Positions 1 through 10,114 of a stretch of 64,000 bases of DNA are shown in pieces (the stretch's first letter is position 1; each line of letters opens with the position of its first letter). Source of the DNA: Neolewinella maritima. Lineage in GTDB: Bacteria; Bacteroidota; Bacteroidia; Chitinophagales; Saprospiraceae. The stretch covers positions 532,876 to 596,875 of the forward strand of contig NZ_CAKLPZ010000003.1 in NCBI RefSeq assembly GCF_923081025.1, written 5' to 3'. A program made the position numbers and the translations under genes. The notes beneath the pieces are model-generated. The model made no database searches and was not told the origin of the DNA. It saw only the letters and a list, made by a program, of their open reading frames with translations.

Positions 1-377
1 AGGGCAATAAGGAGCGGCTCATTCCGGTAGGTCCCAGCCTACTGGAGCTTATCGGGCGGCTCCGGCAGCTACGTGAGGGTGGGGGCGAAGGACCACTGTT
101 TCTTACCCCGCGGGGCAAACCCCTTTACCCCAAATTCGTATACAACCGGGTGGTGCGCTACCTGAGCGGGGTGACGGTGGAGGACAGGAAGAGCCCCCAT
201 ACGCTACGGCACTCCTTTGCTACTGACCTGGCGGAGGAGGGGGCGGACCTGAACGCCGTCAAGGAATTGCTGGGCCATAGCAGTCTGGCGGCGACCCAGT
301 TATATACCCACAACAACCTGGCGCGGTTGCGTGAAGTGTACCGGCAGGCGCACCCTGAGGGAGAAGGGAAAAAATAG
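1..377 (+). CDS. Tyrosine recombinase XerC/XerD, C-terminal part (5' end outside window)
   Basis: Reading frame open from the window edge to TAG at 375-377. The visible ~124 residues are the catalytic domain of a phage-integrase-family recombinase: HTLRHSFAT supplies the His and second Arg of the active site, LLGHSS the next His and LYTH the nucleophilic Tyr. Xer proteins resolve chromosome dimers at dif with a partner recombinase. A xerC-like gene just upstream of the tRNA-tuf cluster is a usual arrangement in Bacteroidota, so this is read as a housekeeping Xer protein and not as a prophage integrase. Which Xer paralogue it is cannot be told from the fragment. Confidence 0.85.
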   Translation, partial: GNKERLIPVGPSLLELIGRLRQLREGGGEGPLFLTPRGKPLYPKFVYNRVVRYLSGVTVEDRKSPHTLRHSFATDLAEEGADLNAVKELLGHSSLAATQLYTHNNLARLREVYRQAHPEGEGKK

Positions 378-388
378 CGGCAAACCGC

Positions 389-419
389 TTTGTCAATTAC
401 GCTAAAGCGTGTACCTTTG
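389..419 (+). promoter_or_regulatory. Bacteroidota-type promoter of the tRNA-tuf cluster
   Basis: TTTG at 389-392, a 19-nt gap, then TACCTTTG at 412-419, matching the Bacteroidota -33 TTTG / -7 TAnnTTTG consensus. The first tRNA begins 65 nt downstream. The initially transcribed bases GCAATCGCTTTG resemble those after the other stable-RNA promoters in this window. Confidence 0.8.
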
Positions 420-483
420 CAATCGCTTTGGGAAAACGTCCTGAAGCTGACGTTGAAAATAGGTAAACGATCCCAGGATTTAA

Positions 484-556
484 GCCGGTGTAGCTCAGTT
501 GGTAGAGCAGCTGATTTGTAATCAGCTGGTCGGCGGTTCGAGTCCGTCCATCGGCT
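484..556 (+). tRNA. tRNA-Thr (anticodon TGT)
   Basis: Complete 73-nt cloverleaf. The acceptor GCCGGTG pairs with CATCGGC (549-555), the anticodon loop TTTGTAA carries TGT at 517-519, and the T-loop is TTCGAGT. No CCA is encoded. It is first in a Thr-Tyr-Gly-Thr-tuf array, the same order as the thrU-tyrU-glyT-thrT-tufB operon of E. coli. Confidence 0.97.
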
Positions 557-600
557 CTGCTGCTTACCCTTACGGTAAAGGCCCTGGATCGAGGACAAAG

Positions 601-682
601 GGGGGTGCGCTACAGTTGGAGAGGTAGGTTGGACTGTAAATCCAATGTTTCGGCTGAGTAGGTTCGAATCCTACCACCCCCA
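601..682 (+). tRNA. tRNA-Tyr (anticodon GTA)
   Basis: 82-nt class II tRNA with a long variable arm. The acceptor GGGGGTG pairs with CACCCCC (675-681) and the discriminator is A682. The anticodon loop CTGTAAA gives GTA at 636-638. Confidence 0.96.
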
Positions 683-779
683 CACCTTTATTGACATATT
701 GATTCTTGATGCCGCCGTCGGATGGTGGTGGGTTTGGAACCCCACGCGATCTGTCTGTAGTACGCGCATCAATTATTTT

Positions 780-852
780 GCGGAAGTAGCTCAGTTGGTA
801 GAGCATCAGCCTTCCAAGCTGAGGGTCGCGGGTTCGAGCCTCGTCTTCCGCT
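780..852 (+). tRNA. tRNA-Gly (anticodon TCC)
   Basis: 73-nt cloverleaf. The acceptor GCGGAAG pairs with CTTCCGC (845-851). The anticodon loop CTTCCAA carries TCC. No encoded CCA. Confidence 0.96.
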
Positions 853-901
853 CTTGTTGCGCTCCACAATGGTGGGGCGTTTTAATTATCGCAACCGTGT
901 C

Positions 902-973
<72 letters not shown>

Positions 974-985
974 CAAGGGACAACC

Positions 986-1016
986 GTACGCGGCTCCGTT
1001 TCGGAGTCTCGTGTAC
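986..1016 (+). promoter_or_regulatory. Hairpin in the tRNA-Thr/tuf spacer (likely processing site or tuf leader)
   Basis: GTACGCG (986-992) pairs with CGTGTAC (1010-1016), and inside it CTCCG (994-998) pairs with CGGAG (1002-1006) around TTT. A second small hairpin follows (GCCGA/TCGGC, 1024-1041). There is no T-tract, so it probably separates the tRNAs from the tuf mRNA by processing and does not terminate transcription. Confidence 0.5.
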
Positions 1017-1090
1017 ATAGGGCGGCCGAAGTTGCGGTCGGCACCCTGATTCGCACCAATTTTTTAAATTCCAAAATAGGTTATCCTCAG

Positions 1091-2287
1091 ATGGCTAAGG
1101 AAAAATTTGCAAGAACTAAACCCCACGTTAACGTGGGTACCATTGGCCACGTTGACCATGGTAAGACCACCCTTACCGCAGCAATCACCACCGTTCTCGC
1201 GGAGGCTGGCGGCGCTAAGAAAATGGACTACGATACCATTGACTCCGCTCCCGAAGAGAAGGAACGTGGTATCACCATCAACACCGCCCACGTCGAGTAC
1301 GAGACGGCTGCCCGTCACTACGCTCACGTCGACTGTCCCGGACACGCCGACTACGTGAAGAACATGGTCACCGGTGCCGCCCAGATGGACGGTGCTATCC
1401 TCGTAGTAGCTGCTACGGACGGCCCCATGCCACAGACCCGTGAGCACATCCTCCTGGCCCGCCAGGTAGGTGTACCCAATATCGTGGTGTTCATGAACAA
1501 GGCTGACCTCGTCGACGACGAAGAGATGCTCGAACTTGTGGAAATGGAAGTACGTGAGCTCCTGAGCCAGTACGACTACGACGGCGACGAAGCCAGCATC
1601 ATCATCGGCTCCGCGCTGAAGGCCCTCGAAGGAGATGCCGACGGTAAGAAGCAGATCCAGGACCTGATGGACGCGGTGGATAAGGATATCCCCGAGCCCG
1701 AGCGCCTCGTCGACCAGCCCTTCCTGATGCCCGTAGAGGACGTCTTCTCGATCACCGGTCGTGGTACCGTTGCTACGGGACGTATCGAGCGTGGTATCGT
1801 CAACGTAGGTGAGTCCGTAGAGATCCTGGGTATGCAGGCCGCTGACGCCAAGCCCCTGACCTCCACCATCACCGGAGTAGAGATGTTCCGCAAATTGCTC
1901 GATCGCGGTGAAGCCGGTGACAACGCCGGTCTGCTCCTCCGCGGTATCGACAAGGAAGCCATCAAGCGTGGTATGGTCATCTGTAAGCCCGGTAGCGTAA
2001 AGCCCCACAGCCGATTCAAGTGTGAGGTCTACGTACTGAGCAAGGAAGAAGGTGGCCGTCACAAGCCCTTCTTCAACGGCTACCGCCCTCAGTTCTACTT
2101 CCGTACCACGGACGTAACCGGTGATATCACCCTCCCCGAAAACGTGGAGATGGTAATGCCCGGTGACAACGTTACCCTGGAAGTGAAGCTGCTCAACACC
2201 ATCGCTATGGAAAAAGGCCTCCGCTTCGCTATTCGCGAAGGTGGACGCACCGTAGGCGCCGGTCAGGTAACCGAGATTCTCGAGTAA
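1091..2287 (+). CDS. tuf: Elongation factor Tu
   Basis: 398-residue GTPase that delivers aminoacyl-tRNA to the ribosomal A site. The start is ATG 1091 ([16 protein letters not shown]). An in-frame ATG at 968 lies inside the tRNA-Thr gene and would add an implausible tail. P-loop GHVDHGKT is at residues 19-26; DCPGH, NKAD and the domain II/III motifs are all intact. It is cotranscribed with the upstream tRNAs, as in many bacteria, and a long inverted repeat follows the stop codon. Confidence 0.98.
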   Translation: MAKEKFARTKPHVNVGTIGHVDHGKTTLTAAITTVLAEAGGAKKMDYDTIDSAPEEKERGITINTAHVEYETAARHYAHVDCPGHADYVKNMVTGAAQMDGAILVVAATDGPMPQTREHILLARQVGVPNIVVFMNKADLVDDEEMLELVEMEVRELLSQYDYDGDEASIIIGSALKALEGDADGKKQIQDLMDAVDKDIPEPERLVDQPFLMPVEDVFSITGRGTVATGRIERGIVNVGESVEILGMQAADAKPLTSTITGVEMFRKLLDRGEAGDNAGLLLRGIDKEAIKRGMVICKPGSVKPHSRFKCEVYVLSKEEGGRHKPFFNGYRPQFYFRTTDVTGDITLPENVEMVMPGDNVTLEVKLLNTIAMEKGLRFAIREGGRTVGAGQVTEILE

Positions 2288-2313
2288 TTCAAGCCCTTAA
2301 AAGCTTGTGAATT

Positions 2314-2353
2314 GTGAAAGTTAAGCCCCCAAATGTGGAGGCTTAACTTTCAC
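2314..2353 (+). terminator. Hairpin terminator after tuf
   Basis: Perfect 14-bp inverted repeat: GTGAAAGTTAAGCC (2314-2327) and its complement (2340-2353) around a 12-nt loop. There is no long T-tract on either side, so termination efficiency is uncertain. Confidence 0.6.
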
Positions 2354-2381
2354 ATTCCTAATAAAAGCGTAATTTCTACCC

Positions 2382-2503
2382 CTGGGTGTAACTCAGTGTA
2401 CTGCGTAGCTGCTGCGCGGTGGCAGAGTACTGGTCTCCAACTTCCGAAGGATGCCACGAAGTGCAAGCAGGGCTGGGAACAAACCCACTTTTGACATTTA
2501 TAC
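2382..2503 (+). pseudogene. Degenerate tRNA-Trp-like repeat, copy 1
   Basis: A 122-bp unit resembling the 5' two-thirds of the intact tRNA-Trp at 2624. It keeps the acceptor 5' strand (CTGGGTG), a pairable D-stem (ACTC/GAGT) and CTGGTCTCCAA with the CCA anticodon. It carries about 22 nt inserted in the D-loop (from 2397) and 24 nt inserted after anticodon-loop position 37 (2441-2464). The anticodon stem has one mismatch (AGCAG). The T-arm and 3' acceptor strand are missing, so it cannot be an ordinary tRNA. It is followed by a spacer shared with copy 2. Confidence 0.75.
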
Positions 2504-2623
2504 ACGGGTGTAGCTCAATGTACTGCGTAGCTGCTGCGCGGTGGCAGTGAACTGGTCTCCAACTTCCGAAGGATGCCATGAAGTGCAACCAGGGCTGGGA
2601 AAACCCAATTTTGACATTTATAC
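2504..2623 (+). pseudogene. Degenerate tRNA-Trp-like repeat, copy 2
   Basis: A 120-bp unit in tandem with copy 1. The acceptor 5' strand ACGGGTG matches the true tRNA. The 22-nt D-loop insertion (2520-2541) contains a hairpin (GCGTAG-CTG-CTGCGC). A 24-nt insertion (2563-2586) sits between A37 and A38, leaving the CTGGT/ACCAG anticodon stem intact. The D-stem is broken (GCTC versus GTGA). After GGCTGGGA the tRNA sequence ends and an AT-rich spacer leads into the real tRNA-Trp. Confidence 0.75.
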
Positions 2624-2696
2624 ACGGGTGTAGCTCAATTGGCAGAGCACTGGTCTCCAAAACCAGGGGCTGGGAGTTCGAGTCTCTCCACCCGTG
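2624..2696 (+). tRNA. tRNA-Trp (anticodon CCA)
   Basis: Complete 73-nt cloverleaf. The acceptor ACGGGTG pairs with CACCCGT (2689-2695) and the discriminator is G2696. The anticodon loop CTCCAAA gives CCA at 2657-2659. It sits between tuf and secE, its usual place in Bacteroidota, and is the third and only complete member of a tandem array. Confidence 0.96.
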
Positions 2697-2787
2697 CACG
2701 TTTGAGGTCAGAGAGAGATAAGGTGATACGATCAGAAACGAACGTACTACCTCAGCTCCTCACTCCCTCATTAAACAACCTATACAC

Positions 2788-2982
2788 ATGGATAAGGTAG
2801 GACTATACTTACGGGAGAGCTATAACGAGCTGGTGCACAACGTCACCTGGCCGCCGTACTCCACCCTGCAGACGAACACGATCCTCGTCCTTACGGGTTC
2901 CGCGATCTTCGCACTGCTGATCCTGATGATGGATTTCGTGTGGAAGAATGTCGTCGACTTTATCTATAACAGCGGAATCTAA
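2788..2982 (+). CDS. secE: Preprotein translocase subunit SecE
   Basis: 64-residue single-span SecE. The N-terminal amphipathic helix has the family NxVTWP-type motif (HNVTWPPYSTL, residues 18-28), followed by one transmembrane helix (about 32-50). It clamps SecY in the inner-membrane SecYEG channel. Short SecE proteins of this size are normal outside the gamma-proteobacteria. The gene lies 14 bp upstream of nusG, the conserved secE-nusG pairing. Confidence 0.95.
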   Translation: MDKVGLYLRESYNELVHNVTWPPYSTLQTNTILVLTGSAIFALLILMMDFVWKNVVDFIYNSGI

Positions 2983-2996
2983 GTACAGTAATCAGC

Positions 2997-3542
2997 ATGG
3001 CAGACAACAAGTGGTATTCTCTTCGCGTGATCAGCGGTAAGGAGAAGAAGATCAAGGAACGCATCGAGAAAGAAATCGAGCGGAATGACTGGGGTAGCCA
3101 CGTCACCAAGATCGTCGTGCCCACTGAGAAGGTCTACAAGATCCGTAGCGGAAAGAAGGTGATCTCCGATCGCAATATTCTTCCCGGTTACATTCTGGTC
3201 GAAGCTGACCCCTACGCCCTCAACGGCGAAGTAGTGGACGCGATCACCAGTCTGCCTAATGTGATTCACTTTCTGGGTAAGGCAGAGCCCGTTGCTATGC
3301 GGGAGTCTGAAGCCAACCGTTTGCTCGGCAAGGTGGACGAAAGTCTCGAAGCCGGCGATACCATGATCGAGCCCTTTATCGAAGGAGAGACGGTCAAGAT
3401 TATCGACGGTCCGTTCAATGAGTTTGTCGGCGACATTCAGGATGTGAATGAAGAAAAGAAAAAGCTGAAAGTGATCGTCAAGATCTTCGGCCGTGGTACG
3501 GAAGTAGAGTTGAACTTCATGCAGGTCGAGAAGCAATCATAA
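2997..3542 (+). CDS. nusG: Transcription termination/antitermination protein NusG
   Basis: 181-residue NusG with an N-terminal NGN domain (WYSLRVISGKEKKIKE at the start) and a C-terminal KOW domain (about 125-181). It binds the RNA polymerase clamp and couples transcription to Rho or ribosomes. ATG 2997 is the first start in frame, and no Shine-Dalgarno precedes it. It is cotranscribed with secE and followed by the rplK leader. Confidence 0.97.
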   Translation: MADNKWYSLRVISGKEKKIKERIEKEIERNDWGSHVTKIVVPTEKVYKIRSGKKVISDRNILPGYILVEADPYALNGEVVDAITSLPNVIHFLGKAEPVAMRESEANRLLGKVDESLEAGDTMIEPFIEGETVKIIDGPFNEFVGDIQDVNEEKKKLKVIVKIFGRGTEVELNFMQVEKQS

Positions 3543-3565
3543 ATACATCATTTCTATTCGTCGGA

Positions 3566-3590
3566 GGAGCTCGTGGGTTCGCCACGCTCC
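3566..3590 (+). promoter_or_regulatory. Hairpin in the rplK leader, candidate L1 operator
   Basis: GGAG (3566-3569) pairs with CTCC (3587-3590) and CGTGG (3572-3576) with CCACG (3582-3586), with an asymmetric two-base bulge (CT) on the 5' side. Two helices around an asymmetric internal loop in the L11 leader is the kind of site L1 uses for feedback in other bacteria. That this one is bound by L1 is inference. Confidence 0.35.
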
Positions 3591-3615
3591 GTCAGCACGA
3601 CACAAATAAGTCAAC

Positions 3616-4062
3616 ATGGCTAAGGAAGTAGAAACCTTTATCAAACTACAGGTCCGCGGTGGCGCGGCCAACCCAGCTCCCCCCGTCGGCCCCGCACTCG
3701 GTGCCAAGGGCGTGAACATCATGGAATTCTGTAAGCGGTTCAACGCCCAGACCCAGGACAACCAGGGTAAGATCCTTCCCGTAGTCATTACGGTCTACAA
3801 GGACAAGTCCTTCGACTTCGTCATCAAGACGCCACCGGCTGCCGTGCAGCTGCTGGAAGCGGCCAAGATCAAGAGCGGCTCCAAGGAGTCTAACCGGATC
3901 AAAGTAGCCAAGGTGACCTGGGACCAGGTGCGCAATATTGCCGAGAGCAAGATGCCCGACCTCAACGCCTTCACCGTCGAAAGCGGTATGAAGATGGTCG
4001 CCGGCACGGCTCGTTCCATGGGCATTACCGTAGAAGGAACGCCGCCCTGGGAGCAGAATTGA
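3616..4062 (+). CDS. rplK: 50S ribosomal protein L11 (uL11)
   Basis: 148 residues. The N-terminal domain carries the proline-rich [22 protein letters not shown] segment that binds thiostrepton-class drugs; the C-terminal domain binds the GTPase-associated region of 23S rRNA. It forms the stalk base and is needed for RelA activation where RelA is present. First ribosomal gene of rplKAJL, 73 bp after nusG. The upstream sequence is A/T-rich with no Shine-Dalgarno. Confidence 0.98.
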   Translation: MAKEVETFIKLQVRGGAANPAPPVGPALGAKGVNIMEFCKRFNAQTQDNQGKILPVVITVYKDKSFDFVIKTPPAAVQLLEAAKIKSGSKESNRIKVAKVTWDQVRNIAESKMPDLNAFTVESGMKMVAGTARSMGITVEGTPPWEQN

Positions 4063-4153
4063 TGAGCGGGATCCACCCGTCACGAATCTAACTTATTAAC
4101 GTAGGGAGCACGCCGTCACACCGTGTGCGCTATACACCTCAAACTATTCTATC

Positions 4154-4846
4154 ATGGCTAAACTCGGCAAGGCGCGCAAAGCCGCCACTGAGAAAGTCGA
4201 TGCCACTAAGCAGTACAGCCTCGATGAGGCGATGGCCCTCGTCAAGGAGGTCAATACGGCTAAGTTCAACGCATCGGTTGACGTACACGTACGTCTGGGG
4301 ATCGACCCCCGCAAAGCAGACCAGGCCCTCCGCGGCACGGTCACCCTTCCACACGGTACCGGTAAGACGAAAACCGTTCTGGCGTTCGTCACCCCCGATA
4401 AGGAGCAGGAAGCACTGGATGCCGGTGCGGACTACGCCGGACTCGACGACTTGGTCAAGCGCGTCACCGACGGCTGGACCGACTTCGACGTCGTAGTCGC
4501 TATGCCCCAAACGATGGCTAAGGTCGGTCGTCTGGGTCGGGTACTCGGCCCCCGTGGACTCATGCCTAACCCCAAGACGGGTACGGTGACCATGGATGTC
4601 GGTAAGGCTGTATCCGACGTAAAGGGCGGTAAGATCGCCTTCCGGGTAGACAAGTTCGGCATCATTCACAGCAGCATCGGCCGGGTAGAGTTTACCTCCG
4701 AGCAGCTGACGCAGAATGCCAACGAACTCCTCGGTACGCTGGTGCGTATGAAGCCCAGCAGTGCTAAGGGAAACTACATGAAGTCGGTCACCGTAGCCTC
4801 TACGATGAGCCCCGGCATCAAGATCGACCCAAAGACCATCGCCTAA
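4154..4846 (+). CDS. rplA: 50S ribosomal protein L1 (uL1)
   Basis: 230 residues with family motifs [16 protein letters not shown] (about residues 39-54), the [15 protein letters not shown] signature (about 131-145) and [11 protein letters not shown]. It binds the L1 stalk of 23S rRNA and in many bacteria represses its own operon by binding leader mRNA; see the hairpin at 3566. It is 91 bp after rplK and 18 bp before rplJ. Confidence 0.98.
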   Translation: MAKLGKARKAATEKVDATKQYSLDEAMALVKEVNTAKFNASVDVHVRLGIDPRKADQALRGTVTLPHGTGKTKTVLAFVTPDKEQEALDAGADYAGLDDLVKRVTDGWTDFDVVVAMPQTMAKVGRLGRVLGPRGLMPNPKTGTVTMDVGKAVSDVKGGKIAFRVDKFGIIHSSIGRVEFTSEQLTQNANELLGTLVRMKPSSAKGNYMKSVTVASTMSPGIKIDPKTIA

Positions 4847-4864
4847 CCGTCCAAATTAATTACC

Positions 4865-5395
4865 ATGAATAAGACAGATAAAGCGGCGGCGATTGAATCC
4901 CTGAAGGAACGCTTCGAACAGAACGAGTACTTCTACATTGCCGACGCATCTACCCTCACGGTAGAACAAGTCAACAAGCTACGCGGCATTTGCTACGAGC
5001 GTGGTGTATCCATGCAGGTAGTAAAGAATACCATTGCCCGCAAGGCACTGGAGCAGCTGCCCGCCGAGAACAACTACGCCCCCCTCTTCGACGCACTGAA
5101 GGGCCCCAGTGCCCTGCTGTTTGCCGAGGTGGGAAATGCTCCGGCTAAGGCAATCAAGGAATTCCGCGCGGAGAAGGGCGAACGCCCCATCCTCAAGGCA
5201 GCCTACATCGCTTCCTCCATTTACTCCGGTGACGACCAGCTCGACAAGCTAGCCAAGCTCAAGTCCCGCGACGAAGTACTCGCCGACATCCTCACCCTGC
5301 TCCAGAGCCCCATGCAGAATCTGCTCGGTGGCCTCAAGGGACAAGGTGCGAAACTGGCCGGTGCACTCAAGACGCTCGAAGAGCGGGAAGCATAG
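4865..5395 (+). CDS. rplJ: 50S ribosomal protein L10 (uL10)
   Basis: 176 residues. The N-terminal rRNA-binding domain includes LRGICYERGVSMQVVKNTIARKAL, and the C-terminal helix (about 140-176) recruits L7/L12 dimers. Only 18 bp separate it from rplA, so a separate L10 leader of the E. coli type cannot fit here and control must act through the upstream leader or translational coupling. Confidence 0.97.
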   Translation: MNKTDKAAAIESLKERFEQNEYFYIADASTLTVEQVNKLRGICYERGVSMQVVKNTIARKALEQLPAENNYAPLFDALKGPSALLFAEVGNAPAKAIKEFRAEKGERPILKAAYIASSIYSGDDQLDKLAKLKSRDEVLADILTLLQSPMQNLLGGLKGQGAKLAGALKTLEEREA

Positions 5396-5494
5396 CTTCC
5401 ACATTACTAACCAAGGCTTCCAAGCTGATATCGCGAGTACCGACGCAAATCTTGCGCCGCTCTTTCGTAAATCACTATTAAATACTTTTTTATT

Positions 5495-5875
5495 ATGGCA
5501 GACGTAAAAGCAATTGCCGACCAGCTCGTAGAACTTACCATTAAGGACGTAACCGAGCTCCTGCAGATTCTCAAGGACGAACATGGCATCGAGCCCGCAG
5601 CCGCCGCAGTAGCGATGGGTGGCGGAGGAGGTGGCGAAGCGGGCGGCGACGCCGCAGCTGAGCAGACCGAATTCGAAGTTGTACTCGAATCTGCCGGTGG
5701 CAGCAAGCTCAAAGTCGTAAAGGAGGTGAAAACCCTGCTCGGCCTCGGTCTCAAAGACGCAAAGGAACTCGTGGATGGCGCTCCAGCCACCCTCAAGTCC
5801 GGTGTCGATAAGGCAGAGGGCGAAAGCATCAAGGCCGCTCTCGAAGAGGCCGGTGCTACGGTGGTACTGAAGTAA
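5495..5875 (+). CDS. rplL: 50S ribosomal protein L7/L12 (bL12)
   Basis: 126 residues. N-terminal dimerisation domain ([24 protein letters not shown]), an Ala/Gly-rich hinge including a [10 protein letters not shown] stretch (about 42-52), and the C-terminal factor-binding domain ([24 protein letters not shown]). It stimulates GTPase translation factors on the stalk. ATG 5495 follows an A/T-rich stretch without a Shine-Dalgarno. Confidence 0.97.
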   Translation: MADVKAIADQLVELTIKDVTELLQILKDEHGIEPAAAAVAMGGGGGGEAGGDAAAEQTEFEVVLESAGGSKLKVVKEVKTLLGLGLKDAKELVDGAPATLKSGVDKAEGESIKAALEEAGATVVLK

Positions 5876-5902
5876 TTCAGTTCCTCCTTTGAAAGGATAT
5901 TG

Positions 5903-5943
5903 GCGCGGGGGCGCAGCTGCTTCGGTAGCTTTCGTCCCCGCGC
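5903..5943 (+). promoter_or_regulatory. rplL-rpoB intergenic hairpin (attenuator or processing site)
   Basis: GCGCGGGG (5903-5910) pairs with CCCCGCGC (5936-5943). Inside, AGCTGC and GTAGCT form a second helix capped by a UUCG tetraloop closed by C-G. It lies in the 286-bp spacer before rpoB and is followed by a pyrimidine-rich stretch, not a T-run. It is suited to partial termination or RNase processing that sets the ribosomal-protein to RNA-polymerase ratio, as the E. coli rplL-rpoB spacer does (inference). Confidence 0.5.
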
Positions 5944-6161
5944 TTCTTCCTCATTAATAGGCTTAGCGGACACCGGTCCGGCTGGCCTATTTGCGTATAG
6001 GAAAACGCCCCCCGGGGCGAAACTAATACGGGGTACCTTGTGTTACCATACTTCGCGATGCCCCATACCTTCGAAGAATTGCCTTCGAAGTCACTACCAT
6101 ACCCCCCGTTACCACACCACCGCGGAAGGTGTCACACGGGCCAAATTAAAGGAAACTGCTA

Positions 6162-9986
<3,825 letters not shown>

Positions 9987-10044
9987 CCGGTCGCCGGCTC
10001 CCTCGCTCCCGATGGGGAGAGAGTATTTGATAAAAACAGTTTGG

Positions 10045-10091
10045 GGGCGGGAACGCAGGTGCGTGTTCACATCGCACCGGCGGCCCCGCCC
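10045..10091. repeat. Inverted pair of the dispersed 19-bp GC-rich motif (rpoB-rpoC spacer)
   Basis: Forward copy GGGCGGGAACGCAGGTGCG (10045-10063) and reverse-complement copy (10073-10091, read as GGGCGGGGCCGCCGGTGCG) separated by 9 nt. They match at 16 of 19 positions, so the transcript can fold into a strong hairpin just upstream of rpoC. The same motif recurs across the window in single copies. Confidence 0.8.
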
Positions 10092-10114
10092 CGAACTACC
10101 CTATAAAATATACT

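Noticed and set aside
1..377. Phage or integrative-element integrase next to tRNA-Thr
   Set aside because: Position matches the normal Xer gene of Bacteroidota, and no att duplication of the tRNA 3' end or cargo genes are visible.
158..869. Minus-strand ORFs over the tRNA-Thr/Tyr/Gly cluster
   Set aside because: Antisense to tRNA genes, no coding-like composition.
1064..2062. 332-residue minus-strand ORF opposite tuf
   Set aside because: Shadow frame produced by strong codon bias of tuf; no recognisable domain.
2376..2699. Minus-strand 107-residue ORF across the tRNA-Trp array
   Set aside because: It is antisense to the tRNA and its repeats, a standard false ORF type over tRNA genes.
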